From Enterobacter sp. ENT03 (GTDB lineage Bacteria > Pseudomonadota > Gammaproteobacteria > Enterobacterales > Enterobacteriaceae): a stretch of 64,000 nucleotides of DNA. Position 1 is the stretch's first letter; each line of letters starts with the position of its first letter. Positions 9,350 to 17,324 of this stretch are shown one piece after another. A program made the position numbers and the translations under genes. Location: positions 86,153 to 150,152 of the forward strand of contig NZ_JAHUXA010000012.1 of assembly GCF_019218745.1 (NCBI RefSeq). The letters run 5' to 3'. The notes beneath the pieces were generated by a model. It saw only the letters and a program-made list of their open reading frames with translations. It had not been told where the DNA came from and made no database searches.

Positions 9350-10741
9350 TCAAACGCGCCTTTGTCGCAGGCGACTGATGCTGAACAGCAGTGCCAGCAC
9401 GGTTGCCAGCACCGCGACCCACAAACTCAGATGTACCGCCAGCGCATCGCCTGAGAGCGACAGGATCACCCCGACAAGCGCTGCGCCCAGGCACTGGCCG
9501 AAGGTACGCATAATCGCCAGTACGCCGGAGGCATAGCCGCTGTTTTCCCGCGACACGTTCGACAGCATTTCGCGGTTGTTCGGACTCTGAAAGCAGCCAA
9601 ATCCCAGGCCGCAGACCAGACTGCGTACACCGATGTCCCACATTGACGCCCGATCCGGCAACAGCGCCAGCAGGGCCAGTCCGACGGCAAACACACACAG
9701 CCCAAGGGTTGAGATAAGCGCAGGAGAATGGCGATCCGCCATGCGTCCGGCATGAGGCGCCGCCAGAATGATGCCCAGCGGCCAGGGCGTAAACAGCAGC
9801 GCCGATTCAAACGCGCTGTAGCCGTAGACGCTCTGAAATAAAAACGGCAGCGCGACGAAGGTCATGCCCTGACTGACAAAAGAGGCCAGCGACGTCAGCG
9901 CCGCCAGCGAAAACCGCATTGATGAAAACAGAGTCAGCGGCAGCAGCGGTTTCGGCGCACGCTGCTGCCGCCTGACGAACAGCACGCCTGCGATAACGGC
10001 GAGCGCCCCATACGCCACCGCGGTGAACAGCATGTCGTCATCTTTCACTGGGCGGGAAAAGGTGCTGGCGGTCATGATCAGCGCGCCGAGCATGATCGCC
10101 GACAGCCACGCACCGGCGACGTCAAACGGCTCTGGCTGCGGCGCTTTTTTACCGGGGATCACCCGCAGAGTCAGCACAAGGGCAAGCACGCCGAAGGGCA
10201 GATTCACCGCAAACAGCCAGCGCCAGTCAAGCGCCGCCAGCAGCGTGCCGCCAAGCAGCGGGGCCAGCGCGGTGCTGGCGGCGATCAGCAGCGCATTGAG
10301 TCCAAGAATGCGGCCCAGCAGCCGATCGGGAAAGACCGATCGCAGGATCGCCGGGGCAATGCTCAGGGTTGCCGCGCCGCCAATACCCTGCACAATGCGC
10401 CAGCCGGTCAACGCCGTGAGCGAGGACGACAGCGCGCAGCCCAGCGAGGCCGCCGTAAACAGGCACAGCCCGCAGGCAAACAGCAGTCGGAAACCGAAAC
10501 GGCTCGCCAGCGCGGCAAAAATCGCCAGCGTCATGGCCGCCGATAACAGATAACCGTTCGCCACCCATACCGCTGCCGGGGCCGACACCTTTAGCGCGGC
10601 GGCGATCTGCGGCAGGGCAATATTGACCATTGAACCGTCAAATACCGCCATGGTGGTGGAGGTCATCACCGCCGCCATCGCCAGTGCACGCCGCCGTCCG
10701 GGTAAGCCTTCGTCGCCCGGTTTATCAGAAAAGAGTTCCAT
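9350..10741 (-). CDS. MFS transporter, DHA2 (14-helix) drug exporter-like
   Basis: This 463-residue major facilitator protein has about 14 hydrophobic segments. The motif D1-type sequence VFDGSMVNIALPQIAAAL in helix 1 is typical of the DHA2 family (EmrB/QacA group), and the motif A-like loop FGFRLLF follows helix 2. The start at ATG 10741 is chosen because AAGG lies about ten bases upstream; the preceding in-frame codons look non-coding. It lies between sapA and a GlxA-type regulator, all on the same strand. There is no HlyD partner beside it, so it probably acts alone in the inner membrane as a proton-drug antiporter. The substrate is unknown. E. coli lacks a gene here, so this is an accessory insertion upstream of sap. 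Confidence 0.85.
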   Translation of the reverse strand: MELFSDKPGDEGLPGRRRALAMAAVMTSTTMAVFDGSMVNIALPQIAAALKVSAPAAVWVANGYLLSAAMTLAIFAALASRFGFRLLFACGLCLFTAASLGCALSSSLTALTGWRIVQGIGGAATLSIAPAILRSVFPDRLLGRILGLNALLIAASTALAPLLGGTLLAALDWRWLFAVNLPFGVLALVLTLRVIPGKKAPQPEPFDVAGAWLSAIMLGALIMTASTFSRPVKDDDMLFTAVAYGALAVIAGVLFVRRQQRAPKPLLPLTLFSSMRFSLAALTSLASFVSQGMTFVALPFLFQSVYGYSAFESALLFTPWPLGIILAAPHAGRMADRHSPALISTLGLCVFAVGLALLALLPDRASMWDIGVRSLVCGLGFGCFQSPNNREMLSNVSRENSGYASGVLAIMRTFGQCLGAALVGVILSLSGDALAVHLSLWVAVLATVLALLFSISRLRQRRV

Positions 10742-10846
10742 CGTATCGACCTTATTCGTCAGGTTGCCATCTGCCGTTAGCCTACTGGCGCATGACACCG
10801 GGCGGAAGACGCAGCAGTTGCAGTGATAACCTGCACCGGACGCCTG

Positions 10847-11866
10847 TTATTGCGAAGCGTCTTCCAGAAACGCATTCCGGCTCTTCGACCATTTGCGAAA
10901 GCGGCCGGGCGACATGCCGGTCACCGAGATAAACGCCCGACGAAAGGCCGTTTCATCGCTGTAACCACATTCACAGGCGACCTGCGACAGGGTTTTTGCG
11001 GGATTTTCCAGTAACACGGCGGCGGTTTCCATACGCACGCGGGTGATAAAGTTTTTCGGGCTTTCTTTGGCCAGCTCACCCATTTTGCGGTGCAGTGTGC
11101 GGGTGGTCATATTCAGCGCCGCCGCCAGTTGCTCAACGGTGATCGCCGGATTGTCATAACGCACCAGCTGTTCCGCCTGCATTAACAGCGGATGCACAGA
11201 GTTAAGAAATCCGCCAGGCACATAAAGATGCTGGGACAGCGGCTGGCTGTCGGCGACCGCCATATCGGCAGTCAGACGGGCGATCGCTTTTCCGGCATGC
11301 TGGCTAACAATATGGATCGCCAGATCGACCCAGGAAAGCGGCCCGCCGGTAGTGATGATCTTACCGTCTTCCGCCAGCGCTTTGCCCCACACCGGGCGCG
11401 CCTGCGGGTAACGTTCGCGAAAGGTGGGGAACAACCACCAGGTGGTCGTGCAGATCCTGCCGTTAAGTAATCCCGCCTCGCCGAGCACAAATCCCCCGGC
11501 ACAGGCACCGGCAATGGTGCTGCCGCCCTGATGTTGTGATTGCAGCCAGGCTGCCGCTTGCGCTACCGCCTGCGGGGCGACGGGGCGCTTGTTTTCATCG
11601 AGCCGCATGCCGCTGGCGATCGCCAGATCAAACTGCCCGGCATCAGCAAACGCGCCGTCGCTTTCAATCATTCGCCCCTGCGCATCTTTTACCGGCAGAC
11701 CGTCGGCAGTGATGGTTTTTACCTCAAACACCTCTTCAGTGACGGATAACGTCCCGGCCTTGCCGGGGTTTTGCGCGATAACCTGGTTTGCCAGCCAGAA
11801 CATATCAGAAAGGCCTGCCAGCGCAGATTTCATACTGCCTGGCAGGGCGAGAAGGGCGATACGCAT
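10847..11866 (-). CDS. GlxA-family transcriptional regulator (DJ-1/PfpI domain plus AraC HTH)
   Basis: This 339-residue protein has an N-terminal DJ-1/PfpI-like amidotransferase fold (about residues 1-185), including the nucleophile-elbow-like segment TIAGACAGGFVLGEAG. A C-terminal AraC/XylS double helix-turn-helix follows (about 235-330: LAAALNMTTRTLHRKM and LSQVACECGYSDETAFRRAF). Start ATG 11866 is supported by GGAG five bases upstream. Members such as GlxA and CdhR/ArgR sense small metabolites and activate catabolic or detoxification genes. It is divergent from the hydrolase at 11984, with an inverted repeat between them, so that hydrolase is the likely target. The ligand is unknown. Confidence 0.88.
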   Translation of the reverse strand: MRIALLALPGSMKSALAGLSDMFWLANQVIAQNPGKAGTLSVTEEVFEVKTITADGLPVKDAQGRMIESDGAFADAGQFDLAIASGMRLDENKRPVAPQAVAQAAAWLQSQHQGGSTIAGACAGGFVLGEAGLLNGRICTTTWWLFPTFRERYPQARPVWGKALAEDGKIITTGGPLSWVDLAIHIVSQHAGKAIARLTADMAVADSQPLSQHLYVPGGFLNSVHPLLMQAEQLVRYDNPAITVEQLAAALNMTTRTLHRKMGELAKESPKNFITRVRMETAAVLLENPAKTLSQVACECGYSDETAFRRAFISVTGMSPGRFRKWSKSRNAFLEDASQ

Positions 11867-11889
11867 AGCGACTCCACGAACGGTAATTT

Positions 11890-11924
11890 TGTCTGATTTT
11901 GCATGATACATGTCATTTCAGACA
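11890..11924. promoter_or_regulatory. Inverted repeat between divergent regulator and hydrolase (candidate operator)
   Basis: TGTCTGA (11890-11896) and its perfect complement TCAGACA (11918-11924) face each other with a 21-base spacer that holds a smaller CATG-ATA-CATG palindrome. The arms are 28 bases centre to centre, close to three helical turns. The site lies between the start codons of the GlxA-type regulator and the alpha/beta hydrolase, where such a regulator would be expected to bind. Binding is inferred. Confidence 0.4.
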
Positions 11925-11983
11925 CTTCAAGCCGTGATGCCAGGTTCGCTACACTGACTGCCTTCAACACGATGGGCGAACAG

Positions 11984-12748
11984 ATGATGCACTCTTTTTT
12001 ACGCCGCACGGCGCTGGTTATCGGACTGTGGTCCAGCGCCATTTTCACGCTTCATGCGGGGGATCTGAACATTAAAAATATCGTATTAGTACATGGCGCG
12101 TTTGCCGATGGCTCAAGCTGGGCGGCCGTGACCTCTCGCCTGCAGGCGAAGGGCTACCACGTGACGGCGGTGCAAAATCCGCTGACGTCGCTGGTCGATG
12201 ATGTGGCGGCAACCGAACGTGTCATTGCGCGGCACTCGGGGGATGTTCTGTTGGTGGGACACTCATGGGCTGGGGCGGTGATAAGCCAGGCCGGGAACGC
12301 GCCAAACGTTAAAGGACTGGTTTATCTTTCCGCGCTGGTCCCTGACAGCGGTGAATCTGTGGTCGATCTGCTTGAACGGCTGCACGCTCCGATGGAGGGC
12401 ATGGCGGCGGATCGCGACGGGCTGCTCTGGCTGGACAATGCCGATGCCTATCATCAGCTGATGGCTAATGACCTCAGCCAGTATCAGGCGCGGTTACTCG
12501 CTGCCGCCCAGCAACCTATTGCCGCCAGCGCTTTTCGCGAAAAAGTCCAGCACGCCGCGTGGCATGACAAACCCGCCTGGTATCTGCTGACCGAAAACGA
12601 TCGCGCCCTCAAACCTGACGTGCAGGCCGTGATTGCCCGACAAACCGGCGCGCGCGTGCTGCGTCTTAATGCCAGCCATCTGTCGATGATTTCACACCCG
12701 GATGCGGTAGCCACCTTTATTGATAACGCTGCGCGCCGCAGCCTGTAA
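11984..12748 (+). CDS. Secreted alpha/beta hydrolase (EstC-like esterase)
   Basis: This protein of about 254 residues has an N-terminal signal-like segment (RRTALVIGLWSSAIFTLHAG) and then an alpha/beta hydrolase fold. The oxyanion motif is VLVHGAFADGSSW, the nucleophile elbow is GHSWAG (G-x-S-x-G), an acid is likely in LLTENDRAL, and the catalytic histidine is in NASHLSMISHP. This pattern is that of the EstC/salicylate-esterase-like hydrolases. The start is uncertain: ATG 11972, 11984 or 11987 are all possible, and 11984 gives a compact signal peptide. The signal implies action in the periplasm or outside. It is followed after 28 bases by a YciI-like gene, so the two may be co-transcribed. 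The substrate is unknown. Confidence 0.82.
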   Translation: MMHSFLRRTALVIGLWSSAIFTLHAGDLNIKNIVLVHGAFADGSSWAAVTSRLQAKGYHVTAVQNPLTSLVDDVAATERVIARHSGDVLLVGHSWAGAVISQAGNAPNVKGLVYLSALVPDSGESVVDLLERLHAPMEGMAADRDGLLWLDNADAYHQLMANDLSQYQARLLAAAQQPIAASAFREKVQHAAWHDKPAWYLLTENDRALKPDVQAVIARQTGARVLRLNASHLSMISHPDAVATFIDNAARRSL

Positions 12749-12776
12749 CCTGTCCCTTAACAACGTGGAGATCGCT

Positions 12777-13085
12777 ATGTTACACGCAGTAACCCTGAAC
12801 TATATCGCTCCGGCACAAGCTCTGGCTGCACAGCTTGATGCCCATAAAGAATGGCTGGTGGAGGGCTTCACTCGCGGCCTGATCCTGTTTGCGGGTCCAC
12901 TTAACAACGGCAAAGGCGGCTACATTCTGTTTCATGCCGACAGCGCTGAGGACGTGAATGCGTTTTTACAGCGAGATCCGTTCGTCATCGACAAGCTGGT
13001 GGACTGCGAACAGGTAAGTCTCGATCCGCTTCTGCGCGCCGCGGATTTTCCCGCCCGCTGGGCAGGTGCTGCCAGGGTGGTGTGA
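12777..13085 (+). CDS. YciI-like protein (YCII domain)
   Basis: This 102-residue protein of the YCII family has a dimeric ferredoxin-like alpha-beta fold with the typical RGLILFAGPL segment, a following G-G-Y-I-L-F strand, and a DPFV motif near the C-terminus. The start at ATG 12777 has GGAG eight bases upstream. YciI relatives have a putative active-site His-Asp pair, and their substrates are mostly unknown. The first histidine (MLHAVTLNY) and the aspartate of RDPF are visible here. A strong hairpin with a T-run follows directly at 13099. Together with the upstream hydrolase it may form a small detoxification operon; that is inference. Confidence 0.82.
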   Translation: MLHAVTLNYIAPAQALAAQLDAHKEWLVEGFTRGLILFAGPLNNGKGGYILFHADSAEDVNAFLQRDPFVIDKLVDCEQVSLDPLLRAADFPARWAGAARVV

Positions 13086-13098
13086 ATAATCCGCTCAA

Positions 13099-13119
13099 AG
13101 CCGCATGCGCGGCTTTTTT
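13099..13119 (+). terminator. Rho-independent terminator
   Basis: GCCGC-ATGC-GCGGC forms a short GC-rich stem directly followed by six T residues, 13 bases after the YciI-like stop codon. It ends the hydrolase/YciI unit before the LysR gene. Confidence 0.8.
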
Positions 13120-13147
13120 GTTGGCGGATGCGCCGTTAAGATGAGGT

Positions 13148-14056
13148 ATGAACGAACCGGATCTGAACTTACTGATTGCTCTGGATGCGCTGCTGGCTGA
13201 AGCCAGCGTGGCGAGGGCTGCCCGTCGGCTTGGGCTGAGTGAATCCGCCATGAGCCGCACGCTTAGCCGACTGCGCGTCGTCACCGGCGATCCGCTGCTG
13301 GTGCGCGCCGGGCGTCATATGGTGTTAACGCCTTATGCCGTGGCGGTGCGCGAGCGCACGCAGCAAACCCTGTTTGATGCTCTTTCCATTCTGCGACCTC
13401 CGGCAGAAACACTCGATTTAAGCACCTACAGCCGCACCTTTATCCTGCGTGCCAACGACGGGTTTGTAGAGGCGTTCGGACCAAAATTGATCGTCGCCGC
13501 CGCAAAATGTGCGCCGCAGGTGCGCCTGCGTTTCGCGCCAAAACTGGAAAAAAACGCCATCCCCCTGCGGGAAGGCCACGTCGATCTGGAGATTGGCGTG
13601 CTCGGTGGCATGGGGCCGGAAATCCGTATTCAGGCGCTGTTCCGCGATCGTTTTGTCGGCGTGGTGCGGGCCGGACATCCGCTGGCCGCAACATCAGACG
13701 TTTCCGTGGAGGCGTATATTGCGCAGGGTCACGTGGTGGCGTCCCGGGGCGGAAAAACGCGCGGGCCGGTGGATGAGGCACTGGCGGCGCTCGGTCTGGA
13801 GCGGCATATCGCCGCCGTGGTGGCGGGCTTTCCGGCAGCGCTGGCGGTGGCCCAGGAGTCTGATCTGGTGGCGCTGGTACCCGCCTCTTTTCTGATCCAC
13901 CCGCAGGCGACATCGCTGCACCGTTTTGCGCTGCCGGTAGACACGCCCCCGATCACCATTTCGCAGATGTGGCACCCGCGCATGGAAGCCGATGCCGGGC
14001 ATCGCTGGCTGCGGGAATTTGTGCGGGATATTTGCCGCAAACACGCCCCCGCGTGA
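13148..14056 (+). CDS. LysR-family transcriptional regulator
   Basis: This 302-residue LTTR has an N-terminal winged helix-turn-helix (about residues 5-64: LLAEASVARAARRLGLSESA followed by MSRTLSRLR) and a periplasmic-binding-protein-like effector domain with the LEIGVLGG and GVVRAGHPL strands. It resembles the NodD/YbeF-like group with the LDALLAE start. The start at 13148 lies just after GATGAGG. It stands alone between a terminator and yajD; the target is not evident, although the upstream hydrolase/YciI genes are candidates. No inverted T-N11-A box was assigned confidently. Confidence 0.88.
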   Translation: MNEPDLNLLIALDALLAEASVARAARRLGLSESAMSRTLSRLRVVTGDPLLVRAGRHMVLTPYAVAVRERTQQTLFDALSILRPPAETLDLSTYSRTFILRANDGFVEAFGPKLIVAAAKCAPQVRLRFAPKLEKNAIPLREGHVDLEIGVLGGMGPEIRIQALFRDRFVGVVRAGHPLAATSDVSVEAYIAQGHVVASRGGKTRGPVDEALAALGLERHIAAVVAGFPAALAVAQESDLVALVPASFLIHPQATSLHRFALPVDTPPITISQMWHPRMEADAGHRWLREFVRDICRKHAPA

Positions 14057-14131
14057 TGCATCAGGGATTGGTGCGCGCCCGGCAATCGCTTACTATGGTG
14101 GTTTACCTCAGTCACCAAAAGGATTGCCGCT

Positions 14132-14476
14132 ATGGCTATTATTCCGAAGAACTACGCCCGTCTGGAAGTGGATTACCGGGAACGCGCGTTAAAGATCTAC
14201 CCGTGGGTGTGCGGTCGCTGCTCGCGTGAATTCGTTTATTCAAACCTGCGCGAATTAACGGTGCATCATATCGATCACGATCACACCAATAACCCGCCGG
14301 ACGGCAGCAACTGGGAGCTGTTGTGCCTCTACTGCCACGATCATGAACACTCAAAATATACCGAGGCCGATCAGTACGGCTCGACGGTCATTGCCGGTGA
14401 AGATGCGCAGAAGGATGTCGGCGAAGCGAAATATAATCCGTTCGCCGATCTGAAAGCGATGATGAATAAAAAATAG
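14132..14476 (+). CDS. yajD: YajD, HNH nuclease family protein
   Basis: This 114-residue protein is almost identical to E. coli YajD. It carries a zinc-ribbon CxxC (WVCGRCSREF), the HNH core HHIDHDHTNNP with a second CxxC (LCLYCHDH), and the conserved C-terminus YNPFADLKAMM. The HNH beta-beta-alpha-metal fold suggests a nucleic-acid hydrolase, but no substrate is known. AAGGA stands ten bases before ATG 14132. In E. coli K-12 yajD sits near tsx at about 9 minutes, so here it is at a different location, converging on pspF with two bases between stops. Confidence 0.93.
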   Translation: MAIIPKNYARLEVDYRERALKIYPWVCGRCSREFVYSNLRELTVHHIDHDHTNNPPDGSNWELLCLYCHDHEHSKYTEADQYGSTVIAGEDAQKDVGEAKYNPFADLKAMMNKK

Positions 14477-14478
14477 CG

Positions 14479-15453
14479 TTACAGCGCGTGCTTCTTCAGC
14501 AGCGCGCGCAGCTGATGGTAGGTGAGTCCCAGCAGTTCCGCCGCCCGTTTCTGGTTGAATTTCGCCTGTTGCAGGCTGCTTTCCAGCAACGCTTTTTCCT
14601 GCGATTGCTGAAACTGGCGCAGATCCAGCGGCAGGGCGGGCAGCGCACCGGCGTCCTTCGTTGACGGCGCAGGCGGCGCGGCGCGGTGAAAGGGATCGAT
14701 AATAATTTCATCAAGCAGGGTATCGCTGTTGCCGTGGCGGTACACCGAACGCTCCACCACGTTTTTCAGTTCACGGATGTTCCCCGGCCAGCGGTACGCC
14801 AGCAGCGTATCGCGCGCCCGTTCGGTAAAACCCGGAAACAGCGGCAGGCCCAGTTCGCGGCACATCTGGATCGCAAAGTGATCGGCCATCAGCATGATGT
14901 CGCTTTGTCGTTCGCGCAGCGGCGGCAGTTGCACCACGTCAAACGCCAGTCGATCGAGCAGGTCGGCGCGGAAGGTTTCATTTTCCACCATTTGCGGTAA
15001 ATCGGCGTTCGTGGCGCACACCAGCCGCACGTTAACCTGCAACGGACGGCTGCCGCCGACGCGCTCCAGCTCGCCGTACTCAATGACGCGCAGCAGTTTT
15101 TCCTGCACCAGCATCGGTGCGGTTGCCAGTTCATCCAGAAACAGCGTGCCGCCATCGGCGCGTTCGAAGCGTCCCGGATGGCGTTTTTGCGCCCCGGTAA
15201 AGGCACCGGCTTCATGGCCGAACAGCTCGGTATCCAGCAGGTTTTCATTCAGCGCGGCGCAGTTGAGGGAAATAAACGGCCCGTCCCAACGCGAAGAGAG
15301 AAAGTGCAGGCGGTTGGCAATCAGTTCTTTACCGGTGCCACGCTCGCCGATGATCAGCACCGGTTTGTTCAGCGGTGCCAGCCGCGACACCTGCTCCAGC
15401 ACATCGATAAAGCTGTTTGCTTCACCCAGAAGATTATCTTTGTATTCCGCCAT
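14479..15453 (-). CDS. pspF: PspF, sigma-54 enhancer-binding activator of the psp genes
   Basis: This 324-residue AAA+ activator lacks a receiver domain, as PspF does. Walker A is GERGTGKE, the sigma-54 contact loop GAFTGA is present (HEAGAFTGAQKRHPG), the Walker B/DE segment is TLFLDELA, and the C-terminal Fis-type helix-turn-helix reads NQKRAAELLGLTYHQLRALL. The start at 15453 (MAEYKDNLL) matches the E. coli protein; five upstream codons are excluded. It binds upstream of pspA as a hexamer, is held inactive by PspA, and is released by membrane stress. It is divergent from pspABCD and may repress its own transcription through the same sites. Confidence 0.97.
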   Translation of the reverse strand: MAEYKDNLLGEANSFIDVLEQVSRLAPLNKPVLIIGERGTGKELIANRLHFLSSRWDGPFISLNCAALNENLLDTELFGHEAGAFTGAQKRHPGRFERADGGTLFLDELATAPMLVQEKLLRVIEYGELERVGGSRPLQVNVRLVCATNADLPQMVENETFRADLLDRLAFDVVQLPPLRERQSDIMLMADHFAIQMCRELGLPLFPGFTERARDTLLAYRWPGNIRELKNVVERSVYRHGNSDTLLDEIIIDPFHRAAPPAPSTKDAGALPALPLDLRQFQQSQEKALLESSLQQAKFNQKRAAELLGLTYHQLRALLKKHAL

Positions 15454-15476
15454 GATGAAATTCGCCACTGGTTGGT

Positions 15477-15504
15477 GTATTTCACCACTCTAACGTATTT
15501 CACC
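15477..15504 (+). promoter_or_regulatory. Candidate PspF upstream activating sites
   Basis: Two copies of GTATTTCACC start at 15477 and 15495, 18 bases apart, 50-75 bases upstream of the sigma-54 promoter of pspA and just outside pspF. The placement is that of the PspF enhancer described in E. coli. Assignment rests on the repeat and the position, not on a known consensus match. Confidence 0.5.
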
Positions 15505-15551
15505 GCTGCGGTAAAATTAATCATCCTCTTATCTATCAATAAGATATAAAG

Positions 15552-15569
15552 TTGGCACGGGAATTGTAT
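15552..15569 (+). promoter_or_regulatory. Sigma-54 promoter of pspA
   Basis: TTGGCACG-GGAA-TTGTAT matches the -24/-12 consensus (TGGCACG-N4-TTGC/T-A) with GG at 15554-15555. It lies about 50 bases before pspA and downstream of the presumed PspF sites. An AT-rich stretch between them (TATCAATAAGATAT) could be the IHF site known from E. coli. Confidence 0.9.
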
Positions 15570-15620
15570 TATCCATTCAGCAGGGCCTGGCCCGATAACA
15601 GAAAATATGAGGACTGAATT

Positions 15621-16289
15621 ATGGGTATTTTTTCTCGTTTCGCCGACATCGTGAACGCCAATATCAACTCTCTTCTGGAGAAGGCTGAAGATCCGCAAAA
15701 ACTGGTGCGTCTGATGATTCAGGAAATGGAAGACACGCTGGTTGAAGTTCGTTCCACCTCAGCCCGTGCGCTGGCTGAAAAGAAACAGCTGTCACGCCGT
15801 ATTGAACAAGCCACCGCGCAGCAGGCGGAATGGCAGGAAAAAGCAGAACTTGCGCTGCGTAAAGAAAAAGACGATCTGGCCCGTGCGGCGCTGATCGAAA
15901 AACAGAAATTAACTGACGTGATCGCCACCCTCGAGCATGAAGTCACGCTGGTGGATGATACGCTGGTGCGCATGAAGAAAGAGATTGGCGAGCTTGAGAA
16001 CAAACTCAATGAAACCCGCGCCCGCCAGCAGGCACTGACGCTGCGCCACCAGGCTGCCAGCTCATCCCGCGATGTGCGCCGCCAGCTGGACAGCGGTAAA
16101 ATTGATGAAGCGATGGCGCGTTTTGAATCCTTCGAACGCCGTATCGACCATATGGAAGCTGAGGCGGAAAGCCATGGTTTCGGTAAGCAGAAATCGCTGG
16201 ATCAGGAGTTTGCTGAACTGAAAGCCGACGACGCCATCAGCGAGCAACTGGAACAGCTGAAAGCAAAAATGAAACAGGATCTCCAATAA
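15621..16289 (+). CDS. pspA: PspA, phage shock protein A (ESCRT-III-like)
   Basis: This 222-residue, almost wholly helical coiled-coil protein of the PspA/Vipp1 family starts [19 protein letters not shown], the amphipathic membrane-binding helix, and continues in long charged helices. The sequence follows E. coli PspA closely. In the resting cell it binds and inhibits PspF; under membrane stress it oligomerises on the inner membrane and protects the proton-motive force. GAGGAC lies eight bases before ATG 15621. It is first in pspABCD, driven by the sigma-54 promoter. Confidence 0.97.
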   Translation: MGIFSRFADIVNANINSLLEKAEDPQKLVRLMIQEMEDTLVEVRSTSARALAEKKQLSRRIEQATAQQAEWQEKAELALRKEKDDLARAALIEKQKLTDVIATLEHEVTLVDDTLVRMKKEIGELENKLNETRARQQALTLRHQAASSSRDVRRQLDSGKIDEAMARFESFERRIDHMEAEAESHGFGKQKSLDQEFAELKADDAISEQLEQLKAKMKQDLQ

Positions 16290-16296
16290 TAACAAT

Positions 16297-16316
16297 AAGG
16301 CGCCTGAGCGCGCCTT
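16297..16316 (+). terminator. Intra-operon hairpin between pspA and pspB
   Basis: AAGGCGC and GCGCCTT form a seven-pair stem with a six-base loop just after pspA, without a T-run. It probably stabilises the pspA message or attenuates readthrough, giving more PspA than PspBCD. Confidence 0.5.
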
Positions 16317-16339
16317 AACCTCACCTGTAAGGAGTACAC

Positions 16340-16564
16340 ATGAGCGCGCTGTTTCTGGCTATTCCCCTGACGCTGTTTATTTTGTTCGTGCTGCCCATCT
16401 GGCTGTGGCTGCATTACAACAACCGGTCGTCCAACAACACGCTGTCGCAAAGCGAACAGCAACGTCTGGCGCAGTTGAACGCCGACGCACAACGTATGCG
16501 TGAACGTATTCAGGCGCTGGAATCTATCCTGGATGCTGAACATCCGAACTGGAGGGATCGCTGA
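16340..16564 (+). CDS. pspB: PspB, phage shock protein B
   Basis: This 74-residue inner membrane protein has an N-terminal transmembrane helix (about residues 3-24) followed by a soluble helical segment (LSQSEQQRLAQLNADAQRMR) that ends in a leucine/charge-rich coiled coil. It is near identical to E. coli PspB. With PspC it senses membrane damage and draws PspA away from PspF. AAGGAG precedes the ATG, and the stop codon overlaps the pspC start by one base. Confidence 0.96.
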   Translation: MSALFLAIPLTLFILFVLPIWLWLHYNNRSSNNTLSQSEQQRLAQLNADAQRMRERIQALESILDAEHPNWRDR

Positions 16565-16923
16565 TGGCTGGATTAGATCTGAATAAAAAGCTCTGGCGTA
16601 TGCCGCAGCAGGGCATGGTGAAAGGGGTCTGCGCCGGGGTGGCCCACTACCTCGACGTGCCGGTTAAACTGGTCCGTCTGATCACCGTGCTGGCGATGTT
16701 CTTCGGTCTGTTTTTCTTTGTGGTGGTGGCCTACATCATCATGACCTTTGTCCTTGACCCGATGCCCGATAATCTGGCTGACGGCGAGGTGGTCCCCACC
16801 AGCGGTGAATTGCTGGATGCGGTAGACGCCGAGCTGGCAGCGGGCGAGAAGCGCCTGCGCGAAATGGAACGCTATGTCACCTCTGACACGTTCTCCCTGC
16901 GCAGCCGTTTTCGCCAGCTATAA
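16564..16923 (+). CDS. pspC: PspC, phage shock protein C
   Basis: This 119-residue protein has an N-terminal PspC domain (LWRMPQQGMVKGVCAGVAHYL), a transmembrane segment (about residues 42-65, FFGLFFFVVVAYIIMTFVLD) and a C-terminal charged coiled-coil tail. It partners with PspB as inner membrane stress sensor and as binding site for PspA. The ATG overlaps the pspB stop, indicating coupled translation. Confidence 0.96.
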   Translation: MAGLDLNKKLWRMPQQGMVKGVCAGVAHYLDVPVKLVRLITVLAMFFGLFFFVVVAYIIMTFVLDPMPDNLADGEVVPTSGELLDAVDAELAAGEKRLREMERYVTSDTFSLRSRFRQL

Positions 16924-16950
16924 TTAACTGTTTAACGAATGAGGTTTCTG

Positions 16951-17193
16951 ATGGCGCGTAACTGGCAACAGGCAGGACAAAAAATGAAACCCGGTCTGAA
17001 AATCGCCGGAAAACTGGTGCTGTTGACGGCGCTGCGTTACGGCCCGGCGGGAGTCGCCGGGTGGGCGGTGAAATCCGTTGCCCGTCGTCCGGCAAAAATG
17101 TTGCTGGCGCTGGTGCTGGAGCCTTTACTGTCACGCATGGCGCGTAAAGTTTCCGCCCGCTACGACAACAAACCGGTCAAACCTGTTCGTTAA
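16951..17193 (+). CDS. pspD: PspD, phage shock protein D
   Basis: This 80-residue protein matches E. coli PspD ([20 protein letters not shown], then [15 protein letters not shown]). It carries a hydrophobic middle and a basic C-terminus, and is probably a peripheral inner membrane protein of unknown precise role. Start ATG 16951 has GAGG seven bases upstream. The rhodanese gene pspE, next in E. coli, is absent; ycjX follows after about 130 bases. Confidence 0.92.
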   Translation: MARNWQQAGQKMKPGLKIAGKLVLLTALRYGPAGVAGWAVKSVARRPAKMLLALVLEPLLSRMARKVSARYDNKPVKPVR

Positions 17194-17324
17194 CCGACTT
17201 TGTCGGGGTGAAGCCCTTCATCCCGACTTCTCCTGTTCCCTCGTTTTAGTGGCATACTGCCAGTCATGTTGAAAAAAATTCCCTGATCGAACCATTCTGA
17301 ACAACAGATGCAACCTGGATGCTT

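Noticed and set aside
14479..15453. PspF as a response regulator of a two-component pair
   Set aside because: No receiver domain and no kinase gene nearby; the protein starts directly with the AAA+ domain as PspF does.
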